From Polytrichum commune (lineage: Eukaryota > Streptophyta > Polytrichopsida > Polytrichales > Polytrichaceae): a stretch of 64,000 nucleotides of DNA. The notes beneath the pieces are model-generated. The model was not told where the DNA came from. It ran no database searches and saw nothing but the letters and a program-made list of their open reading frames with translations. Numbering within the stretch: position 1 is the first letter of the stretch; the number at the start of each line of letters is the position of its first letter. A program made the position numbers and the translations under genes. The stretch covers positions 53,284,758 to 53,348,757 of the forward strand of contig OX485805.1 of assembly GCA_950295325.1 (NCBI GenBank), written 5' to 3'. Of this stretch, positions 35,753 to 44,819 are shown in pieces.

Positions 35753-36723
35753 TGTCGCAACCCTTGCTAGGTCCCTTAATAATCTTGCCAATTTTCGTTT
35801 CTAGCAAAGGTTACGAGCGCTAACCATTCGGATTCCGCCATGCTAATGGTTAGCTCCTCCTACCCCGGACCTTATAGTTCATAGGAGGGAACCAACCCTC
35901 CTACTTTGCTTTAGGGACTCACCCCTTAATCGGTAACCCATTCCTAGATGTGGACTTCCATCCATGGAAGTCCAATCCCATGTTGATCATCGCGTTGCCG
36001 GAGCAACACTACAACAACCCGAACCATACTAGGCAACTATGGCCTCACATTGGGCCAAAGCCCATGGAGGCCGTGCCGTTCGGCCTCGGGTGGGTGAGGC
36101 CACACCACCTAACCCATATAAGCCTCTAGGCCTTCACGCGGGGCCCCTACCCCACCGTCAACCAACCTCTTGTCTCTCTACCAAGAGTTGGGGCCAAGTG
36201 GACATTTTCCTTTAGCAGCTGGGCCTAGAACCCCCTAGCAGCTTCAGACCATCATAACTTCCTTGTATGATGTCTGATCATAACACCCAACCACTCCATC
36301 TTCATCTACGCTTCACGTAGATGCCAATGGACTCCTCACTTGCTCCATTTGAGCAAGTCTTGAGGAAGTTATGCCTGTTTGAACCTTGGCAGTCCCGGTA
36401 ATCACTCCAGGCACTGCTGTACCAGGGCGCTGTCCCGGGACAGCGCCCCACTCAAATGGCCATAACTCCTAGCTCACACCTCCGATTGAGGTGTTCTTGA
36501 GCTTTCTAGAATCACCACGCCATGAGCTACGCATAACTCATGGCCTTACCCTTGTGCCTCCTAGTCTTCGTGGGTGGGAGGCGTTCCCAACGCCCGGGGC
36601 CCTCACCCACACTAGGATCACTTGGGCCCTCTCACCAACGGCGCCACAAGTCCCGGGTGTCACTCCAGGGTCCCCCTTGTGCCCATGGTGTTTCGGGCAC
36701 TCCTCATGGAGAGGTGCGCGACA
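35753..36723 (-). mobile_element. 5' LTR of element C
   Basis: Complete 971-bp LTR followed by the GGGGG target duplication. Confidence 0.94.
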
Positions 36724-37091
36724 GGGGGGGTCACCTTGTCACCGGGGGCGTTCCCGTCGGAGTCGGCGAGGAGGGGCAATGCGTCCCGCAAAGGAATAGG
36801 AAGGGTTCCACTCTTCGTTGGCCGAGCGGCCATCCGCAGCCGCCGTTGAGGTGTACTACTGCCGCCGGGCCGAGAGGGGGATGTCCGGACGTATTTACGA
36901 TTTATGCCCTTGAGCGGCGACGGGGACGGAGATCGCCGGAAGATTTGCTTGGTTGGGGGGCTATCGACGACACCGGCGTCAATAGGCTCCTTGGAGGAGT
37001 CGATGGTGGACGCGGCATCGTAGACGGTCTCGTAGAAGAAGCTCCCCAAGTTTGATTCGCTGACGATCTCAATCGAGGGCTCCAAACGCTG
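36724..37091 (-). CDS. Exon of an unrecognised gene, interrupted by element C
   Basis: A plausible acceptor (pyrimidine-rich, ending CATCAG) precedes an open minus-strand frame starting RLEPSIEIVSESNLGSFFYE, followed by a Ser/Pro/Arg-rich, probably disordered region (RRSPSPSPLKGINRKY). The frame runs into the GGGGG target duplication of element C, so the natural end is displaced. I recognise no domain. High GC and codon content match the neighbouring phosphatase-like gene more than the retrotransposons. Confidence 0.4.
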
Positions 37092-37207
37092 ATGGCAAAA
37101 TTAAAACAAACAAAACCCAAGGGGAAGGGGGCAAGGGGGGAGCATGAGAAAATCGATATACAATTGAGGCATACTATATCACACACAATGGCACACCATG
37201 TAGTATC

Positions 37208-38015
37208 TCAAATGAGTTTATTATATTTCGCGTGAGCGTACAACTCTCTGTACATATAGTCCTTCGGATCCATGTATCTTTCGCCTATCGGATTACAACT
37301 AAGGAACCGGGGCACGGGTAGTCCGCTCCCCACGAGCGTTTGAATGTACTTAAGTAGGTCTAACAAAAAGCGGTCTCGGACCTTCTCGACCGTCCACGTG
37401 GGGCAAACGATGAAGTTGGAGGTCGGGTTCAAAATGTTTTTGGAAGCGCTGTCGTCCACCATCAACGTGTTGTCACGGGTGGGGCGAACGTCGTAGGGAC
37501 AGCCGACCATGGTCGGACGCTGGTCCCATACGACTGGCTTCAAGACCTTAAGAAATTGGTTTACGGCGGGGTTGTTGGGCTTCTTCACAACCCTGCCCTC
37601 GGGTGTATACAATGTTTTACAAGAATCCTGTCCTAGGACCAAGCACGGGGGTTGGAGTCCCTTGAAGATGAACTCCACGACGGCCTGGGTATTCTCGGAC
37701 TTCATGGAGCTCCAAATGATCACCCACCATTTGGATAGGGCGACCTGCAAGAAGCGCCGAAGGGACGGGCGGAGGTACACTAGCTTGCTTTTGATGTACG
37801 CGGGGGGTCCATCGTAGTTGGCGTCCTCGGGCTTGCAGAAAGGCACCGTGGGGACCCTCGGACAATGCACGCACTGGACAAGGACCCCGTTGAGGTCTAG
37901 CACCAGGAACCGGGTCTTGGGAGGCGAAGGTGGCGAGGGCAAAATCGGGGGGACCAGCACGCTGTCCTCCACACTCCTCGGGGAGGATCGGTGGGGAGCT
38001 GCGACGCTCCGAACC
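37208..38015 (-). CDS. FCP1/NIF-type (HAD superfamily) phosphatase-like protein
   Basis: Open minus-strand frame of about 265 codons after a likely acceptor (GTCGCCGCAG at 38016-38025); the true N-terminus and start are not identified. RFLVLDLNGVLV is the HAD nucleophile motif, with the usual DxD read as DLN, a variant I associate with a plant FCP1-domain subgroup. It is followed by YLRPSLRRFLQVAL and WWVIIWSSM (motif around the conserved Ser/Thr), VLGQDSC and VDDSASKNILNP (the acidic metal-binding motif of FCP1/NIF domains). The C-terminus DYMYRELYAHAKYNKLI ends in a normal stop. Family members dephosphorylate proteins such as the RNA polymerase II C-terminal domain, but Asn in place of the second Asp makes activity uncertain. 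Apparently intact over this exon. Confidence 0.7.
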
Positions 38016-38493
38016 CTGCGGCGACGAGCGAGAGAAGGCGGCGAGGACTATGTTATGCTATGTCCATCTCAAGCAGAACGAAAATTTTGTGCAAACACAA
38101 GAACAATTGGACCATTGGTGGCAGCAAAAACATACAAGGGGAACAACATACAGTGGGACACGGATGCAAACATATGGGCGCCAAAAATAATAATTTTATT
38201 TTTACAAATCTCTATGTACAATTTGATGGGGGGGGGGGGGGCGTGGTGAACGAGGGCATTCACACTATCCTAATTCGACATCTACAAAATTGGTTGCGCG
38301 CCGCCAAGGTCGAGCGTAGTCGAGTGCAGGTGAGATGAAAGGGATCGCGGGGGGGCACGTTGGGGGAGGGGGGGCAAGTGTTGAGCATGAGAGGGGGGAG
38401 GGGTGTGCATTTCCTCCTAGCAAGGGGGACACGACCAGGCCAACAAGACAATGACCCAAGAACTTTGGGTCGGTCGACCCAAACTGGGAGGGC
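38016..38493. other. Stretch between phosphatase-like and methyltransferase-like exons
   Basis: No coding region recognised. Contains a 13-base G run near 38228-38241, other G-rich runs near 38350-38400, and one near-palindrome of the GTTTGGGTCG family at 38463-38484. Probably intron or untranslated sequence. Confidence 0.5.
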
Positions 38494-39986
38494 TCAGTGT
38501 ATTACCTCGCCCTGGTCATGTCTCGACGATGTGGAAGCCTCCACCGTCCCCGCTGCCCCGCCTCTCTCGCCACCGCCTTCTCCGACGACGTCAGTAACCT
38601 TCTCCTGCAAAGGTTCAGCATCAGGCCCTTGTCCTAAACCAATCTCCGCATGTGCATCATGCATAGGTTCATCGATTTGGTTGGGAGTAGAGGTATCACC
38701 AGGCCTTTGCAGGCCTTCAACATCTAACATGGCCGTGTCTATTTGACACCCATGTTGGGCAAGGGAAGACTGATCTGCACCGAGGTTTGGGTTGCCCGAC
38801 CCAAACTGCCCCGCATCGGGAGAGGTGCCTTGGGGACCTATAGTGGATGTTGGGTTTGGGTCGGTCGACCCAAACATCATAGGGTCGTCCTGTTGGTGAG
38901 GGGGCGGCATGGCTATGGGGGGCCAAAGTGGTGGAGGGCCCAAAGGGGAGGAGGCTCCTGGGACGCGCCAGATGGTGGGATCGTCTACTTGCTGGACCGG
39001 GGCGTACGGAACATGGTGCGGCCGCATGTGCTGGAAGCTGAATGACCCCTGCGACACTGGGTGCTGAGGGATGTTCTGCGCTGGGAAGCCGGGGGGCAAG
39101 TGCGGAAACGAGCTAGACAGAGCCACCACCAACCCTTGCGCCCACATTCCTTGTATCACTTGTGATATCAAGTCTGCGTGGGACGGAGGTTGGGCCATCG
39201 CCCTCTGACGCTCCTGCTCCAACAGGAAAGCCCTGAGCTCTGCGACCTCGTTCCGCATTGAGGGTTCTTCCGCGGCAACCTTTTGTAGGCGGACTCGCTG
39301 CTCCTCGTCCCTCCTCATCTTCTCGTTCGCCTCCTCCACAGTCAGGACCTCGGGCTTTACCCTAGCCATGCCAGCGAACGCTGTCGGGGAGGGGGGATCC
39401 GATCTGAGCCGTTTGGCGAGCTCAATGTCGTCGTCGTCCTCGCTGCTTATGGCGATGGTCTCCTCCACTGCGTAGTCGCCATAGAGCTTCTTCCCCTTCA
39501 ACCTCCTCCTCTCCCTGAACGTGGCAGTCGCGTCTCTGGAGAACATGTCCCTCGCATCGTCCACCGTCAGGACGGGCACCAGCTTGCTCTGAGGGGTTGC
39601 CACCCGCATTGCCTTCTTCCGTTGAGGGGCTTCGGATTCTTGCGTGAAGCCCGTTGCCCCTTCCTCCACATCGCCTTCCTTTTCCTCTTCTCCGTGTTCT
39701 TCTTCTTCATCCACCTCCTCCACCTCTCCACCTGCTGTGCGGGACGGATTGCCCGATGCAACCCGACAAGAGGTTCGGGTACTTGGGTTGTGGCCCTCGT
39801 GGCCATTTCCTCCGGGTTGATCCGCCTCGCCCTATCAAGAGGGTTTTCACCCCCCTGAACAACCTCGTCTACGTAGCTACCCGGGATCCAATCAAGGATG
39901 TCCATCTTCCTCGCCAGCGATTTCTGCGTCCTGTAAAATTGCAGATCGCCATCCTCTATGTAGGAGTAGATGTTCAACCCCAACAT
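38494..39986 (-). pseudogene. Exon 3 of the methyltransferase-like gene
   Basis: Acceptor TTGTGTAG precedes 39986. The first frame (MLGLNIYSYIEDGDLQFYRT to about 39830) completes the AdoMet-binding region with the conserved acidic residue. The long frame that follows (to 38494) is one base out of register, implying an indel or an unrecognised small intron. It has an acidic start (EEVDEEEEHGEEEKEG), a helical Glu/Arg-rich middle and a Pro-rich tail. Two GTTTGGGTCG-type near-palindromes sit inside the coding frame at 38785-38806 and 38854-38875. A donor GAG/GTAATA at 38505 offers an alternative to the TGA at 38494. Confidence 0.5.
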
Positions 39987-40057
39987 CTACACAATCCAAT
40001 TTATATGGAAATTAGAATTAGGCGAGGGACATAAATAAGACCAAAAATAATATATAG

Positions 40058-40222
40058 TTTGGGTCGATTGACCCAAACCTGCAAAGAGCCTAGTTTGGGT
40101 CGATCGACCCAAACCTGCAATGAGCCTAGTTTGGGTCGATCGACCCAAACCTGCAATGAGCCTAGTTTGGGTCGATCGACCCAAACCTGCAAAGAGCCTA
40201 GTTTGGGTCGATCGACCCAAAC
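40058..40222. repeat. Near-palindrome array, 5 copies, intron 2
   Basis: Copies at 40058, 40093, 40129, 40165 and 40201, spaced 35-36 bp. Four are perfect 22-bp palindromes with centre GATC between GTTTGGGTC and GACCCAAAC; the first has one change. Spacers are near-identical (CTGCAAAGAGCCTA or CTGCAATGAGCCTA). Lies between donor 40251 and acceptor 39987 of the methyltransferase-like gene. Confidence 0.95.
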
Positions 40223-40251
40223 TGTGCACGAGCTATGTGATGGACACTTAC

Positions 40252-41583
40252 CATGGCTGCGTAGATGGGTTTCGAGCCCCCGAAGACGTTGAAGATGCAG
40301 TCTCCTCTCCTCGTCAGCGTCTTCATCATTCTCACGTAAAATTCCATCCGCAGCTCATCTGCAGGATAGTTCGCGTACTTCGCCTCGTCGTAGAGGCACT
40401 TGCTGGCACCCAACCCTTCTGGAACTTGGAAGAGTTTATCCATCCGGGATATAGGGTGGTTCGGCACCTTCAGGAACTCCGCTTTGTACACAAAGTACAA
40501 ACACAAGACGTTGACAAACTTGGTCTTCTTGTCCCTCAACGTTGTATAAGCCCCCTCCGCCGGTGCGGCGATGTAGTGAGACTTGGAGACAGCATTCTCC
40601 GGCTGCAACTTCCGCACGAGGTCATACACCTGCTCCGCCCTCCTATCCTCGACTATCCAAAGCCAGATATCTACCTCCCTGAACTTAGGGCTCGCATAAT
40701 CAACGAACTTGGATAGGAAGGGGTCGTAGAAGAGGGTGCTCATCGTGCCCTCAAATGAGCTTCTAGGAATGTTCCTGAAATCAATCATTCCAAAAGGAAA
40801 GCGGTCCCTTGCTTTCGTCCTTATTGCCATTATGGCGTCTTGACCTGGCCAGCCCTGAATTTTCAGAGGCTCGAAGGTGACAAGGTTGAAGTAAGCGTCC
40901 CCCTCAAAATGGACAATCTTTTTCTCCTTGATGAAGTTGGAGAACGCACGCACTGTGTGATCCGGAAGCGCCCGGTTTTTCCCACCCTTCACGAACTTGG
41001 ACCGCAAGAAGTCTTCTCCCACCTCCCTTATGAGAGCAGCCATGGAGGCACTGGTAAACTTGTATTCAGATTTGAATGCTCTCCAGTTTTCCACATGGAC
41101 CTCGCCATCCACGAAAATGTTCTTCTCCGGAACCAATTTATGCAGCTCCTGCACGATAATCGTCTTCTTCTTCCTGTTGTCCGTCCATTCCTTCATGGTG
41201 TAGCATGAAGGAACGAAGGATTTGGGCTTTAGGAAGACAATCTTCGGATGCACCCAGCACCTTTTCGCCGTGGGCTCCACGTGCAGGATGTGGGACGCCG
41301 CCTTCTCCACCTCCGCCTCTGAAAGCCCTTGAAGAGTTCTAAAGAACTCTCTCACGAGCGGCTTCATTTGTTTGAAGCGCGTGGTTTGGTTGAAGTACAT
41401 TCCTGTGTCTGGGTCGATGAGCTCCCCCGTCTCATGCTTTTCAAACACACTCTTCCACTTCGCCCAAACGGAGTCGGATGCTGTAATTAAATAAATCTCC
41501 CCTCTCAGCTCGTTGTATTTCTTCTGTTTGTGACTAGCATTATCAATAGAGGAGAATTTATTTATCATTTGGTATTTAAAGTC
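40252..41583 (-). pseudogene. Exon 2 of the methyltransferase-like gene
   Basis: Acceptor CACCTGCAG precedes 41583 and donor ATG/GTAAGTG follows 40252. The 444-codon frame is fully open. VDIWLWIVEDRRAEQVYDLV resembles the strand-helix that follows the catalytic motif in beta-class methyltransferases, and GDCIFNVFGGSKPIYAAM matches the AdoMet-binding FxGxG motif completed in exon 3. The family-typical DPPY is not evident; FPFGMIDFRNIP is the nearest candidate, so catalysis is doubtful. Confidence 0.6.
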
Positions 41584-41671
41584 CTGCAGGTGAACAAAAC
41601 AAACATTGGAATTCCTGTTAGATATGTACATTTGGTCGTCAAGCAATATCATGAACAGGAACTGCAACAAG

Positions 41672-41788
41672 AGTTTGGGTCGATCAACCCAAACCCAAAA
41701 AAGCAAGGCTACAACACTAGTTTGGATCGATCGACCCAAACCAAACTAACAAGACTGCAACAAGAGTTTGGGTCGATCGACCCAAACC
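41672..41788. repeat. Near-palindrome array, 3 copies, intron 1
   Basis: Copies at 41672, 41719 and 41766, spaced 47 bp, with spacers rich in AAC/CAA. Same GATC centre as the intron 2 array. Located between donor 41816 and acceptor 41584. Confidence 0.93.
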
Positions 41789-42025
41789 ACAAATGGAAGG
41801 CCCTCACAATACTCACCTCCCACTTTGGATTTTTGTCCTTCGCATTCTCCCTCTCCAGGGTTGTCTATTGTGTCGTGACGGAGGGTAATCCCGGCATAAT
41901 GTCGTGCCGTCACGACATTATGCCGGATGCTGTCTTTATCCTGACGGACTTGAATTTTACCGATTTTTTTGTGTAATTACATAAATCCAATTCAGACACG
42001 TAGGATTTACAATGTCCACGTGTGA

Positions 42026-43000
42026 TGTCGCAACCCTTGCTAGCCCCCCCTTGACCATCTTGCCAATTTTCAATTCTAGCAAAGGTTACGAGTGGCTAAC
42101 CCTTCGCATTCCGCCATGCTAATGGATAGCTCCTCTTACCCCGGACCAATAGTTCATAGGAGGGAACCAACCCTCCTACTTTGCTTTCGGGACTCACCCC
42201 TTAATCGGTAACCCATTTCCCCAATGTGGACTTCCATCCATGGAAGTCCAATCCTATGTTGATCATCGCGTTGTCGGAGCAACACTACAACAACCCGAAG
42301 CATACTAGGCAACTATGGCCTCACAATAGGCCAAAGCCCATGGAGGCCTTGCCGTTCGGCCTTGGGTGGGTGAGGCCACACCACCTCACCCATATAAGCC
42401 TCTAGGACTCTACGCGGGGCCCCTACCCCACCGTCAACCAACCTCTTGTCTCTCTACCAAGAGTTGGGGCCAAGTGGACACTTTCCCTTAGCCGCTGGGC
42501 CTAGAAGCCCCCAGCAACTTCAGACCATCATAACTTCCTTGTATGATGTCTGATCATAACAACCAACCACTCCATGTTCATCTACGCTTCACGTAGATGC
42601 CGATGGACTCCTCACTTGCCCCATTCGGGCAAGTCTTGAGGAAGTTATGCCTGTTTGAAGCTTGGCAGTCCCGGGAATCACTCCCAGGCACTGCTGTACC
42701 AGGGCGCTGTCCCGGGACAGCGCCCCACTCAAATGGCCATAACTCCTAGCTCACACCTCTGATTGAGGTGTTCTTGAGCATTCTAGAATCACCACGCCAT
42801 GAGCTACGCATAGCTCATGGCCTTACCCTTGTGCCTCCTAGTCTCCGTGGGTGGGAGGCGTTCCCAACGCCCGGGGCCCTCGCCCACACTAGGATCACTT
42901 GGGCCCTCTCACCAACAGCGCCACAAGTCCCGGGTGTCACTCCGGGGTCCCCCTTGTGCCCATGGTGTTTCGGGCACTCCTCATGGAGAGGTGCGCGACA
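42026..43000 (-). mobile_element. Solo LTR (975 bp) in the hAT-like element
   Basis: Complete minus-oriented LTR with target duplication TGTGA at 42021-42025 and 43001-43005 and no internal region. Product of LTR-LTR recombination. Confidence 0.93.
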
Positions 43001-43049
43001 TGTGATGACATGTCAGCAAAGTAAAGGTAAAGTGGGGGAAAATTTACTA

Positions 43050-43458
43050 GAGCCCGTCCGCCCCCCCGTCCGTCCCCCCGTCCGCTCCGTTCCCAACCCC
43101 GTACGCCCTGTTCCCCCCCCGTCCGCGCCCCGTTCCCCCCCGTCCGCGCCCCGTTCCCCCCCGTCCGCCCCTCCGTCCACCCCAGTTTTTTTTTTCCCCC
43201 CCCCCTTCCCCGTCCGCCCCATTTGTAAAAAAAAAAATTTCCCCCCCCTCCGTCCGCTCCCGTTCCCCCCCGTCCGCCCCGTTCCCAACCCCGTCCGCCC
43301 CTCCGTCCGCCCCAAATTTCCCCCCCCCCCTTTCCCGTCCGCCCCATTTAAAAAAAAAAAAAAATTCCCCACTCCGTCCGCCCCCGTTCCCGACCCCGTC
43401 CGCTCCGTTCCCCCCCCCCCCCCGTCCGCTCCCGTTCCCCCCTGTCCGCCCCCGTTCC
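43050..43458. repeat. GC-rich simple repeat (CCGTCCGC / GTTCCCC)
   Basis: Irregular direct repeat of C-rich words with two short A/T runs, part of the hAT-like core and interrupted by the LTR at 43459; it continues at 44431-44545. Long open frames through it on both strands are compositional. Confidence 0.8.
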
Positions 43459-44430
43459 TGTCGCGCACCTCTCCATGAGGAGTGCCCGAAACACCATGGG
43501 CACAAGGGGGACCCCGGAGTGACACCCGGGACTTGTGGCGCCATTGGTGAGAGGGCCCAAGTGATCCTAGTGTGGGTGAGGGCCCCGGGCGTTGGGAACG
43601 CCTCCCACCCACGGAGACTAGGAGGCATGAGGGTAAGGCCTTGAGCTATGCGTAGCTCATGGCGTGGTGATTCTAGAATGCTCAAGAACGCCTCAATCGG
43701 AGGTGTGAGCTAGGAGTTATGGCCATTTGAGTGGGGCGCTGTCCCGGGACAGCGCCCTGCTACAGCAGTGCCTGGGAGGGATTCCCGGGACTGCCAAGGT
43801 TCAAACAGACATAACTTCCTCAAGACTTGCTCGAATGGAGCAAGTGAGGAGTCCATCGGCATCTACGTGAAGCGTAGATAAGGATGGAGTGGTTGGTTGT
43901 TATGATCAGACATCATACAAGGAAGTTATGATGGTCTGAAGCTGCTGGGGGGTTCTAGGCCCAGCAGCTAAAGGAAAATGTCCACTTGGCCCCAACTCTT
44001 GGTAGGGAGACAAGAGGTTGGTTGACGGTGGGGTAGGGGCCCCGCGTGAAGTCCTAGAGGCTTATATGGGTGAGGTGGTGTGGCCTCACCCACCCGAGGC
44101 CGAACGGCAAGGCCTCCATGGGCTTTGGCCTATTGTGAGGCCATAGTTGCCTAGTATGGTTCGGGTTGTTGTAGTGTTGCTCCGGCAACGCGATGATCAA
44201 CATAGGATTGGACTTCCATGGATGGAAGTCCACATTGAGGAAATGGGTTACCGATTAAGGGGTGAGTCCCGAAAGCAAAGTAGGAGGGTTGGTTCCCTCC
44301 TATGAACTATTGGTCCGGGGTAAGAGGAGCTATCCATTAGCATGGCGGAATGCGAAGGGTTAGCGCTCGTAACCTTTGCTAGAAACGAAAATTGGCAAGA
44401 TTATTAAGGGACCTAGCAAGGGTTGCGGCA
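43459..44430 (+). mobile_element. Solo LTR (972 bp) in the hAT-like element, opposite orientation
   Basis: Plus-oriented LTR TGTCGCGCACC to GGTTGCGGCA (terminal CGACA mutated to CGGCA) with target duplication GTTCC at 43454-43458 and 44431-44435. Confidence 0.92.
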
Positions 44431-44819
44431 GTTCCCGACCCTGTCCGCTCCGTTCCCCCCCCCCCCCCGTCCGCTCCGTTCCCGCCCCCGTTCCCGACCC
44501 CGTCCGCTCCGTTCCCCCCCCCCCCACCCCCGTCCGCCCCACACCCTCCTTAGTCGTTTTTTACTACTTTGATTTCAACAAAATGGTAAACAAAATGGCA
44601 AAATGATTTACTTGGCGCTAGGCATATCCACGACCACGTCGGCGTTTTCAGCCACATAGGACGCCACCTTGGCAAGAAGGTAAGTATTTTACCCACCCTA
44701 GTCCGTTCCCCCTATGTTGACCCTACGTGGACCCTATTGTGTCGTGACGGAGGGGTCCGTCACGACACGACATGACATGACGGCACGACACCGTCATGAC
44801 GTCGCGATAGACAACCCTG

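Larger units (their letters stand above)
29669..36723 (-). mobile_element. Complete element C (7,055 bp)
   Basis: LTRs 29669-30639 and 35753-36723 (971 bp each, only a few differences seen), flanked by GGGGG on both sides (29664-29668 and 36724-36728). Primer site TGGTATCAGAGC at 35739-35750 and polypurine tract at 30640-30651, both minus strand. Its interior has the same organisation and lesions as element A. The near-identical LTR pair makes it one of the youngest insertions here. Confidence 0.95.
41856..44819. mobile_element. hAT-like DNA transposon carrying two solo LTRs
   Basis: Terminal inverted repeats CAGGGTTGTCTATYG with the 8-bp target duplication TCCCTCTC at 41848-41855 and 44820-44827. 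Both the CAGGG ends and the 8-bp duplication are typical of hAT elements. Removing it rejoins exon 1 of the methyltransferase-like gene in frame. Without the two LTR insertions it is about 1.0 kb: hairpin-rich ends and a core of CCGTCCGC/GTTCCC low-complexity sequence, no transposase, hence non-autonomous. Hairpins: 41891-41926 (16-bp stem, 4-base loop) and 44740-44767 (12-bp stem). Confidence 0.85.

Noticed and set aside
40058-40222. CRISPR-like array (22-bp palindromic repeats at regular spacing; also at 46.3 and 50.0 kb)
   Set aside because: Spacers are short and nearly identical to each other, there are no cas genes, and the context is a spliced eukaryotic gene. It is a tandem repeat.
40001-40292. 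Repetitive proteins such as LGRSTQTRLIAG or VWVDRPKLGSLQ
   Set aside because: Translations of the near-palindrome array in several frames on both strands; no start context or independent evidence of coding.
42768-43612. Pro/Arg- and Gly-rich frames of 200-236 codons
   Set aside because: They run from LTR into the C-rich simple repeat of the hAT-like element; open only because of composition, and present on both strands.
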